This document shows, one piece after another, positions 1-5,515 of a stretch of DNA of 6,440 bases (position 1 is its first letter; every line of letters begins with the position of its first letter). The notes below the pieces were generated by a model. It was not told where the DNA came from, did no database searches, and saw nothing but the letters and a program-made list of their open reading frames with translations. The DNA lies in assembly GCA_024762705.1 (NCBI GenBank), contig JANTGW010000062.1, positions 1 through 6,440 on the forward strand, given 5' to 3'. Source of the stretch: Sulfurimonas sp. GTDB lineage: Bacteria > Campylobacterota > Campylobacteria > Campylobacterales > Sulfurimonadaceae. The position numbers and the translations under genes are program-made.

Positions 1-421
1 GCATTTTGAATATGCTTGGAAGTGAAAATGCAAGCTCTGTTTGCAGTTCTTCTGCGAGCTTTGTTGTTAGAGATGATGTAAGTACATTTGTTAGTTCAAG
101 TATAGCATCGTCTAAATCTTCCTTGCTTTGTGTTCCAAGGTGTTTTGCCAGGTTTTGTGCACTTTCTTCATTTATGAAAAAAGCACTTTCACCGTTAAAT
201 TCTCCACTAAAAGCCTGTGTTGCAAAAAAGTAACTCGTATTTTTCAGCTTATCAAAGGTTTTAAGAAGTTCATCGACCTGCATTACCTGTACATTAGGGA
301 TACTTAAAGATGCAAAAGATTCAAGCATTTCAGCTATAACAGCTGCTGCCTGTCCATAAGAGATATTCATCAGTTCTTGGAGTGCATCTATTTCATCTTC
401 TGTAAGTATCTCGTTATTCAT
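1..421 (-). CDS. cheC: CheC-family chemotaxis phosphatase, C-terminus cut by the window edge
   Basis: The first 140 codons of a CheC/CheX/FliY-family protein are present. The reading frame is open from the ATG at 421-419 to the left edge. The family removes phosphate from CheY-P using an acidic residue and an asparagine on a helix. The consensus D/S-x3-E-x2-N-x22-P occurs twice with exact spacing: D12, E16, N19, P42 and D105, E109, N112, P135. Both phosphatase centres therefore look intact, as in true CheC, whereas CheX and FliY relatives often differ in one. CheC is usually about 200 residues, so roughly 60 are missing. The start follows the cheY stop by one base and has only a weak, distant GGA, so translation probably depends on coupling to cheY. 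The neighbouring single-domain CheY is the obvious substrate candidate (inference). No CheD is visible in the window. A CheX-like name would also be defensible until the C-terminus is seen. Confidence 0.85.
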   Translation of the reverse strand, partial: MNNEILTEDEIDALQELMNISYGQAAAVIAEMLESFASLSIPNVQVMQVDELLKTFDKLKNTSYFFATQAFSGEFNGESAFFINEESAQNLAKHLGTQSKEDLDDAILELTNVLTSSLTTKLAEELQTELAFSLPSIFKM

Positions 422-422
422 T

Positions 423-776
423 TTACAGAGATTCCATTATAGTTTTTATTTTTTCTTCTGTAATAGGTTTGTTTACATGTAACTTTGCGCCAAGTGCCAA
501 GACCCTTTCTTTTGCCTGTTCTTGAACATCTGCTGAGATTACTATGACTTTTATGTCGGGTTTTATTTTAAAGAATTTCGGCAAGACCTCATAGCCATTC
601 ATTTCTGGCATCGTTAGGTCCAAAAAGACAACATCAGGTCTTTCTTTTAGAACGATCTGTATAGCCTCAAGGCCATTGGTTGCTTCAAAAACATCTTTTT
701 CATCTGCATAAGCCAATAGTGATTTGACAACTCTTCGTCTCGCAAGCTTTGAATCATCAGTAACTAAATATTTCAT
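423..776 (-). CDS. Single-domain CheY-like response regulator
   Basis: A 117-residue stand-alone receiver domain with no output domain. The phosphorylation machinery is complete: the acidic pair D7-D8 near the N-terminus, the phospho-acceptor D53 (in LDLTMPEMNG), the hydroxyl switch residue S81 and the invariant lysine K103 before P104. The aromatic switch position three residues before that lysine, usually Tyr or Phe, is His100. Receivers of this kind take phosphate from a histidine kinase such as CheA and signal by protein contact, classically at the flagellar switch. Its start overlaps the fliW stop as ATGA, and the cheC-family gene begins one base after its stop. It therefore appears to be made together with a phosphatase that could reset it. 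Campylobacterota often carry several CheY-like proteins, so this may not be the main motor-binding CheY. I leave the symbol empty for that reason. Confidence 0.9.
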   Translation of the reverse strand: MKYLVTDDSKLARRRVVKSLLAYADEKDVFEATNGLEAIQIVLKERPDVVFLDLTMPEMNGYEVLPKFFKIKPDIKVIVISADVQEQAKERVLALGAKLHVNKPITEEKIKTIMESL

Positions 777-1162
777 TTGTCTTTTCTAAAAGACTCTATG
801 CGTTCTGCCATGCCATAGTCTGGATTTTGTTTTGGTTCAAGTACGATTTGTGTTAGCGAATTATTGTCATGGTTAATGATGATTGGAGCTAGAAAATTTA
901 TAGTTGATTTTTCCAAAGGTTTTTGAATAAGTAAAATATTGTAAACACTGATTTTTGAGTCACTGTTTATATCGAGCAGGTCTTTTGTTTTTGTCGGAAT
1001 ATCAAAAGAATATTCACGTAACATGTATGGATTGACTAAAGTAAAAGATATACCTTCATTCTGAGTGTCTATCATTGTTGAAAAAAATTCATCTATTTCA
1101 TTAATATCAACATGCTTGGTATTTATAAACCCAAGTATTTCGCCTTTTACCTCATATGCCAT
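773..1162 (-). CDS. fliW: Flagellar assembly factor FliW
   Basis: A 129-residue protein of normal FliW length. FliW is a cytoplasmic protein that binds flagellin and the translational repressor CsrA. When flagellin is secreted, freed FliW binds CsrA and relieves repression of flagellin mRNA. Recognisable family segments are the N-terminal KGEILGF (residues 6-12), FTLVNPY (40-46), the hallmark stretch STINFLAPIIIN (86-97) and TQIVLE (104-109). No signal peptide or membrane segment is seen. A good ribosome site, AAGGA, precedes the ATG by five bases, within the 9-bp gap after the upstream gene. The stop overlaps the next gene (cheY) as ATGA. csrA is not in the window. In Campylobacter I recall fliW near proC, so this placement behind nrdA differs from that. 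Family assignment is confident; the regulatory role is taken from characterised relatives. Confidence 0.92.
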   Translation of the reverse strand: MAYEVKGEILGFINTKHVDINEIDEFFSTMIDTQNEGISFTLVNPYMLREYSFDIPTKTKDLLDINSDSKISVYNILLIQKPLEKSTINFLAPIIINHDNNSLTQIVLEPKQNPDYGMAERIESFRKDK

Positions 1163-1171
1163 TACTATCCT

Positions 1172-1513
1172 TTAAAATTGTCCCTCTTTGTATTTCAGGT
1201 CTTTTGAAATAATATAGAGTGTGGAATTTTTAATCGCTTGAATATTATAGCATGCTCCTATACCAAAAGCAAATATCCCATCTACATGTAACAAGCTCAC
1301 TCCTTCACTCATATCTATGAACTGGAGCTTATTTTGATCAAGCAATCTTGCATCACTCACACCGATAAAATCCAGTTCCAGTGTTATCCAATCAAATGCG
1401 CGTGCACTGTCTTGGACAGCAACTGTCATTTTTATGTCTGTAGGTGAGAGAACTTCTAAAGAACGTAACTCAGCATCTTTGAAATTGTCAAAGCGTGCCA
1501 GGTCTATTGACAA
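1172..1513 (-). CDS. Hypothetical protein, 113 residues, between nrdA and fliW
   Basis: I do not recognise a characterised family. The protein is small, has no signal peptide or membrane segment, and alternates hydrophobic and polar residues in a way that suggests mostly beta structure. Visible marks are a central W42 followed by LELDFIGV (45-52), a glycine-rich turn around 78-86 (DGIFAFGIG), a single cysteine (88) and a charged C-terminal end (KYKEGQF). I choose the TTG at 1513 as start because a GGAG at 1525-1522, inside the end of nrdA, lies eight bases upstream of it. The in-frame GTG at 1522 would sit directly on that GGAG. With the TTG the gene overlaps nrdA by 10 bp, so translation is probably coupled. 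Its position between nrdA and motility genes gives no clear function. It is probably a real gene: the frame is open, the junctions are tight and the ribosome site is well placed. Confidence 0.75.
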   Translation of the reverse strand: MSIDLARFDNFKDAELRSLEVLSPTDIKMTVAVQDSARAFDWITLELDFIGVSDARLLDQNKLQFIDMSEGVSLLHVDGIFAFGIGACYNIQAIKNSTLYIISKDLKYKEGQF

Positions 1514-3870
1514 CCGACACACTCCATGCTTCTGTCTTCTACATCATTTGCCATTTCAGGTGACTGTGAGCGTAGATAATAAGTTGATTTTAGACCGAGT
1601 TTCCATGCAAGCATGTAGATCTCATTTAAGTAGCGTCCACTTGCTTTATCAAGTGTAATGAATATATTGAGTGACTGTCCTTGATCGATCCATTTTTGTC
1701 TAATGGCTGCTGCTTTTATAAGAACTGTCTGGTTCAAATCATATGCAGGTGTATAATAGCTCCAAGTATCAGGTGAGAGATTTGGAACAACAACCGGTAT
1801 GAGACCACTGAGGTTCTCTTCTGACCATTTACGTTTAAATACAGGTTCAATTGCTTGGGTAGTACCGGTAAGGATAGAAATGGAAGAAGTCGGTGCAACA
1901 GCCATTAAGTAACCGTTTCGCATTCCCTGTTTTTGAACTTTGGCACGTAATTCATCCCATTCGTATTTCGAAGCAAAGAGTCCACCACGGTCAACAAGGT
2001 TGATGACTTCCGCATTTGCATGATCTTGAGGCATGATACCCCTACTCCATTTACTCCCTTCAAACTCCGGATAACTTCCTTTTTCTACAGCTAAATCTGA
2101 AGATGCGGAAATAGTGTTATAACAAACAGCCTCCATTACTTCGTCTATCTTGTCAAAGTGTTCCTGGCTTCCCCACATAATGCCTGCTTCTGCTAACATT
2201 TGTGCTTCACCCATAACGCCTAGACCGATAGAGCGGCTTCGCATGTTAGTACGTTTTACCTTTTCTACAGGGTAAAAGTTGAGGTCTATAACATTGTCCA
2301 AACATCTTACGGCAGTTGGTACGATGCGGTCTATGTCTTCTTTAGTGTTTATGCGAGAGAGATTTATCGATGCAAGATTACAAACAGCAGTTGATCCGTC
2401 AATTTTTTCTTTTTCTACGACAAAGATTGGAAGCCCACCCAGTGAATCGAGTGCAGTAACTTTTTTAGCCGGTTTTGTTATACCGCTGTCAACTGTTACC
2501 ATCTCATCTTCTTCATAACTCACGCTGTCACCGTTTTCAAATATGAATTTGATCTTGTAGTGATTTGGCTGTGTATTTTGAAAGATCTCAGTACAAAGGT
2601 TTGAACTTCTGATGATTCCATAGTGATCGTTTGGATTTGCTCTGTTAGCATTGTCTTTAAAACAAAGGAATGGCGAACCGGTCTCAAAATAAGATGTAAG
2701 GATCTTTTTCCATAAATCTTTGGCCTTTACCTTTTCTTTGATGATACTTTCATCTTGTTCAAGTTCAAGATAACGTTTGTTAAATTCTTCACCATACAAG
2801 TTTGTCAGTTCTCTTGTATCAAACGGGTCAAACAAAGTCCAAATAGCATCTTCTTCAACGCGTTTCATAAACATGTCATTGAGCCAAAGTGATGGGAACA
2901 GGTCATGTGCACGACGACGCTCTTCTCCGGAATTTTTCTTCAAGTCTAAAAAGTCGTTTATGTCTATATGCCATGGTTCAAGATAAACAGCGATTGCACC
3001 TTTACGTGTTCCGAGCTGGTCCACTGCAATGGCTATATCATTGGTAATTTTCAAGAATGGAATAGTTCCGCCTGCTGCATTTTTATGACCATCAATAAAA
3101 GAACCCATTGAGCGAACCTGCGTCCAGTCCCAGCCGATTCCTCCACCAAATTTGGAAAGCATTGCCATCTCTTTGTATGCATCGAAGATTCCTTCGATGT
3201 TGTCAGGTGTAGAACCAATGTAACATGAACTGAGTTGGTGTCTTGGTGTTCTTGCATTTGAAAGTGTAGGTGTCGCAAGCATTACTTCAAATTTAGAGAT
3301 CATGTCATAGAACTTAATAGCCCATTCTTGACGGTTCTCTTCACGTTGCGCTAAAAACATTGCTATAGCCATGAACATATGCTGAGGAAGTTCTATAGGG
3401 TTTGAATCTTTGTCTTTTATGAGGTATCTGTCATAGAGTGTCTTAATTCCAAGGTAGTTAAACTGTAGATCTCTTTCTGGTTTTATATGCTTTTCAAGCT
3501 CTTCAAGGTCATACATCTCTTTGAGACCTAAAAGTATACGTCCCTCTTTTTCACCTTTTTCAAAGTATTTCTCGAGTTTACAGTAACCGGTAAATCCGTT
3601 TACCTGATGATACAGATTAAAAAGAAACAGACGTGAAGCGACAAAGGTCCAGTTTGGCGCATCAATATCTATTTTGTCAACTGCAGTTTTGATGAGGGTC
3701 TCTTGTATCTCTTTGGATGTTATGCCGTCACGAAAATGAATCTGTGCATCGACCTCAAGTTCACTTTGACTGACATTTGCCAAGCCTTTTACTGCTGCAG
3801 AAGTATATTTTTGTATCTTGGTGATATCCAAAGGCTCTGTTCGTCCGTTTCGTTTTATAACTGTTATCAT
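1504..3870 (-). CDS. nrdA: Ribonucleoside-diphosphate reductase, alpha (large) subunit
   Basis: The catalytic subunit of class Ia-type ribonucleotide reductase, which converts NDPs to dNDPs for DNA synthesis. It is 788 residues from the ATG at 3870, close to the Campylobacter length I recall. An N-terminal ATP-cone region (about 1-95, opening VIKRNGRTEPLD) would bind ATP/dATP for activity control. Catalytic residues are visible: C216 (in SSCYIGS) and C497 (AVCNLAS) as the redox pair, C426 with N424 and E428 (SNLCTE) as the radical site, PTSS (660-663) in the phosphate-binding loop, Y764-Y765 for radical transfer, and C784/C787 on the mobile tail for re-reduction. Residues about 434-492 form an insertion of roughly 48 residues relative to E. 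coli. AGGA nine bases upstream supports this ATG over an in-frame TTG at 3915. The small subunit nrdB is not in the window. It is followed with a 10-bp overlap by the hypothetical gene and so heads a five-gene unit. Confidence 0.97.
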   Translation of the reverse strand: MITVIKRNGRTEPLDITKIQKYTSAAVKGLANVSQSELEVDAQIHFRDGITSKEIQETLIKTAVDKIDIDAPNWTFVASRLFLFNLYHQVNGFTGYCKLEKYFEKGEKEGRILLGLKEMYDLEELEKHIKPERDLQFNYLGIKTLYDRYLIKDKDSNPIELPQHMFMAIAMFLAQREENRQEWAIKFYDMISKFEVMLATPTLSNARTPRHQLSSCYIGSTPDNIEGIFDAYKEMAMLSKFGGGIGWDWTQVRSMGSFIDGHKNAAGGTIPFLKITNDIAIAVDQLGTRKGAIAVYLEPWHIDINDFLDLKKNSGEERRRAHDLFPSLWLNDMFMKRVEEDAIWTLFDPFDTRELTNLYGEEFNKRYLELEQDESIIKEKVKAKDLWKKILTSYFETGSPFLCFKDNANRANPNDHYGIIRSSNLCTEIFQNTQPNHYKIKFIFENGDSVSYEEDEMVTVDSGITKPAKKVTALDSLGGLPIFVVEKEKIDGSTAVCNLASINLSRINTKEDIDRIVPTAVRCLDNVIDLNFYPVEKVKRTNMRSRSIGLGVMGEAQMLAEAGIMWGSQEHFDKIDEVMEAVCYNTISASSDLAVEKGSYPEFEGSKWSRGIMPQDHANAEVINLVDRGGLFASKYEWDELRAKVQKQGMRNGYLMAVAPTSSISILTGTTQAIEPVFKRKWSEENLSGLIPVVVPNLSPDTWSYYTPAYDLNQTVLIKAAAIRQKWIDQGQSLNIFITLDKASGRYLNEIYMLAWKLGLKSTYYLRSQSPEMANDVEDRSMECVGCQ
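1522..1525 (-). promoter_or_regulatory. Ribosome binding site deciding the TTG start of the 113-residue gene
   Basis: GGAG on the minus strand, inside the final codons of nrdA, lies eight bases before the TTG at 1513-1511. This spacing is ideal for a TTG start and impossible for the in-frame GTG at 1522, which begins on the last G of the motif. Confidence 0.55.
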
Positions 3871-3885
3871 AAATTTCTTTCCTGC

Positions 3886-3906
3886 TATATAATTTTTTAT
3901 ATAATT
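3886..3906. repeat. 9-bp tandem direct repeat upstream of nrdA
   Basis: TATATAATT occurs at 3886-3894 and again at 3898-3906, separated by TTT. It ends just upstream of the nrdA ribosome site. It may be a low-complexity accident; a role in keeping the initiation region unstructured is possible. Confidence 0.4.
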
Positions 3907-3931
3907 ATTAGACAAATAATCATATAAAAAA

Positions 3932-3947
3932 TTACAAAATATTGTTA
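3932..3947. repeat. Imperfect inverted repeat in the nrdA leader
   Basis: TTACAAAATATTGTTA is a near-palindrome with core half-sites ACAA and TTGT, six of eight arm positions pairing. It lies just downstream of the candidate -10. It has the size of an operator, but AT-rich palindromes are common in such spacers. It does not fit the NrdR-box consensus well. Confidence 0.3.
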
Positions 3948-3960
3948 CTTAGTGTATTTG

Positions 3961-3966
3961 ATTCTA
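3961..3966 (-). promoter_or_regulatory. Candidate -10 element of the nrdA promoter
   Basis: TAGAAT on the minus strand lies inside TTTGCGATAGAATC. Upstream are spaced T-runs (about 3982-4020) of the kind that replace a -35 box in Campylobacterota sigma-70 promoters. Transcription would begin near 3955, giving a leader of about 85 bases before the nrdA ATG. Pattern-based only. Confidence 0.45.
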
Positions 3967-4050
3967 TCGCAAACTTTATCTAAAAAATATTAAAGTAGCG
4001 AATTTTTTTTGAAAATTTTCTATATTTGTTACATCTGGAAAGATATAAAC

Positions 4051-4086
4051 AAAAGTGATAAATAGCATAACCATAATGGCTATGCT
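4051..4086 (-). terminator. Probable intrinsic terminator of purB
   Basis: Eight bases past the purB stop, the minus strand reads AGCATAGCC, ATTAT, GGTTATGCT (4086-4064): a 9-bp stem with one G-U pair and a five-base loop. It continues into a T-rich run (about 4063-4046). The stem has moderate GC and the tail is interrupted, so termination may be partial, letting some purB transcripts enter nrdA. Confidence 0.6.
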
Positions 4087-4094
4087 TGTGTACT

Positions 4095-5423
4095 CTATTT
4101 GAAAACTCTCGCAAATATTTTATCTACATTCTTTGTATAGTAATCATAGTTGAAACATTCACGGATTTGTTCTTCAGAGAGTTTACTTCTAAGCTCTTCG
4201 TCTGCTAAGAGGTGATTTAGATAAAGTGATTCACCTTTTTCATTTGTAGTCGGGCGGCCCTGTTGAATCTCTTCCCATACTTTCATGGCATTTCTTTGTA
4301 CAATTTTGTATGCATCTTCACGACTTACACCTTGAAGAGGAAGTTCGAGTAAAACACGTTGCGAGAAAACAAGCCCGCCTGTGAGGTTGAGGTTCTTCAT
4401 CATATTTTCTGGATATACAGTTAGGTTTGCTATTACGTTATTCATACGGTGTAACATAAAGTCTGATGTAACAAATGCATCCGGCAGCCAAAAGCGTTCT
4501 GTTGATGAGTGTGAAATGTCACGCTCATGCCAGAGTGCTACATTTTCCATAGCAGGGTTTGCATATGCGCGTATCATACGAGCCAAACCTGTTATGTTTT
4601 CTGTTAGGATCGGATTACGTTTGTGTGGCATTGCAGATGAACCTTTTTGCCCTTTTGCAAAATACTCTTCACATTCGTATACTTCTGTTCTTTGCCAGTG
4701 ACGAACCTGTACGGCAAATTTTTCTATGGAACTTGCCATAAGTGCCAAAGCAGTTGCCAGTCTTGCATAACGGTCACGTTGTATAACCTGGTTAGAAACT
4801 GGAGCAGGTTTTAAGCCTAACTCTTTACATGTATACTCTTCAAGTTCCAATGGTGCATGTGCAAAGTTACCCATTGCGCCACTTACTTGTCCTACTGCTA
4901 TAACATCCATAGTCTGTTCAAGGTTTTCCAAGTGGCGTGCCATTTCATCATACCAGACAGCTAACACAAGACCAAATGTTATAGGCTCTCCGTGTATACC
5001 ATGTGAACGTCCTACCATCAAAGTCATTTTATGTTCCATAGCACGTTTTTTTATAGACTCCATGATCATCTTTACATCTTCTATGATAAGTGAGAGTGAA
5101 TCTTTCATTTGAAGTGCAACGGCTGTATCAATTGTGTCCGAAGATGTCATACCATAGTGAAACCATCTGCTTTCTTCACCAAGAGATTCAGATACAGAAG
5201 TTGTGAAGGCTATAAGATCATGTCGCGTTACTGCTTCTATTTCATCTATACGCTTTATATCGAATTTTGCATTCTTAACAATTTTGTCTGCATCTTCTTG
5301 AGGTATCTTTCCTAATTTTGCCCAAGCTTTTACTACGGCTTTTTCAACATCAAGCCAAGCTTGATATTTTGCTTGGTAAGTCCATTTTGATGCCATCTCT
5401 TCTCGTGAATATCTATCTACCAT
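4095..5423 (-). CDS. purB: Adenylosuccinate lyase
   Basis: A 442-residue member of the fumarase/aspartase superfamily and the PurB family. It catalyses two fumarate-releasing steps of purine synthesis, SAICAR to AICAR and adenylosuccinate to AMP, as a cytoplasmic homotetramer. The superfamily signature GSSAMPHKRNP is at 261-271, with S262/S263 on the mobile catalytic loop. TSSDTIDTA (93-101) and GRSHGIHGEP (138-147) supply the other active-site regions. H68, H89 and H141 fall at the same numbers as the catalytic or binding histidines of the Bacillus subtilis enzyme. Length is normal (about 430-475). The ATG at 5423 has AAGGA about nine bases upstream. The gene is divergent from the pseudouridine synthase and ends in a probable terminator before nrdA. 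No other pur gene is present. Confidence 0.97.
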   Translation of the reverse strand: MVDRYSREEMASKWTYQAKYQAWLDVEKAVVKAWAKLGKIPQEDADKIVKNAKFDIKRIDEIEAVTRHDLIAFTTSVSESLGEESRWFHYGMTSSDTIDTAVALQMKDSLSLIIEDVKMIMESIKKRAMEHKMTLMVGRSHGIHGEPITFGLVLAVWYDEMARHLENLEQTMDVIAVGQVSGAMGNFAHAPLELEEYTCKELGLKPAPVSNQVIQRDRYARLATALALMASSIEKFAVQVRHWQRTEVYECEEYFAKGQKGSSAMPHKRNPILTENITGLARMIRAYANPAMENVALWHERDISHSSTERFWLPDAFVTSDFMLHRMNNVIANLTVYPENMMKNLNLTGGLVFSQRVLLELPLQGVSREDAYKIVQRNAMKVWEEIQQGRPTTNEKGESLYLNHLLADEELRSKLSEEQIRECFNYDYYTKNVDKIFARVFK

Positions 5424-5448
5424 TATATAGGTTCCTTATGTATGTGTT

Positions 5449-5468
5449 TTATGCTAGAATTCGCATAA
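5449..5468. repeat. Inverted repeat in the divergent purB/pseudouridine synthase promoter region
   Basis: TTATGC (5449-5454) and GCATAA (5463-5468) are perfect inverted arms around an 8-bp centre, TAGAATTC. The repeat covers the candidate -10 of the plus-strand gene, so a protein bound here would block that promoter. No known operator is recognised, and chance is possible in AT-rich DNA. Confidence 0.4.
5452..5460 (+). promoter_or_regulatory. Candidate extended -10 promoter of the pseudouridine synthase gene
   Basis: TGCTAGAAT gives TGn followed directly by TAGAAT (5455-5460), a good extended -10. There is no clear -35, which is usual for Campylobacterota. Transcription would start near 5467, giving a leader of about 50 bases. 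Confidence 0.5.
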
Positions 5469-5479
5469 TTAAGTAATTT

Positions 5480-5485
5480 ATTTTA
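5480..5485 (-). promoter_or_regulatory. Candidate -10 element of the purB promoter
   Basis: TAAAAT on the minus strand, preceded by TTTGAG, matches the -10 consensus at five of six positions. It would give a purB leader of about 50 bases. It lies 20 bp from the opposing -10, so the two transcripts would overlap at their 5' ends. Weak evidence. Confidence 0.3.
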
Positions 5486-5502
5486 CTCAAATATTCATTA
5501 AG

Positions 5503-5507
5503 AAGGA
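5503..5507 (+). promoter_or_regulatory. Ribosome binding site for the TTG-started pseudouridine synthase
   Basis: AAGGA lies eight bases before the TTG at 5516-5518. The next in-frame ATG (5537) has only a poor purine run upstream and would remove the first seven residues, so TTG is the preferred start. Confidence 0.6.
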
Positions 5508-5515
5508 TTGAAATT

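Larger units (their letters stand above)
3871..4094. other. AT-rich spacer between purB and nrdA
   Basis: A 224-bp region without a credible gene. From right to left it holds the purB terminator hairpin, T- and A-rich tracts, a candidate nrdA promoter and an nrdA leader of about 85 bases with small repeats. Small open frames here are very AT-rich and have no ribosome site. Confidence 0.7.

Noticed and set aside
6..233. 75-codon plus-strand open frame at the left edge
   Set aside because: It is antisense to the cheC-family gene. Its Ser/Phe-rich translation is a by-product of the conserved minus-strand frame, which contains two exact phosphatase motifs.
1514..1522. GTG at 1522 as start of the 113-residue gene
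   Set aside because: The only good ribosome motif, GGAG, overlaps this GTG. It fits the TTG nine bases further on.
2395..2568. The NrdA insertion as an intein or inserted domain from a mobile element
   Set aside because: It is about 48 residues, far too short for an intein, lacks the terminal His-Asn and splice nucleophile pattern, and is followed by a continuous, normal NrdA sequence.
3051..3278. 75-codon minus-strand open frame inside nrdA in another frame
   Set aside because: It overlaps the NrdA active-site region in a shifted frame. NrdA itself is continuous, so this is not a frameshift remnant.
3871..3915. Extension of nrdA to an in-frame TTG at 3915, adding 15 residues
   Set aside because: The added residues come from the AT-rich repeat region. 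The ATG at 3870 has AGGA upstream and opens with the ATP-cone sequence where relatives begin.
3932..3947. Near-palindrome as an NrdR box
   Set aside because: NrdR boxes come in pairs and follow acaCwAtATaTwGtgt. This site lacks the inner pattern and I see no second copy at the expected spacing.
4381..4701. 106-codon plus-strand open frame opposite purB
   Set aside because: It lies wholly antisense to the conserved catalytic part of purB and has no ribosome site or recognisable motif.
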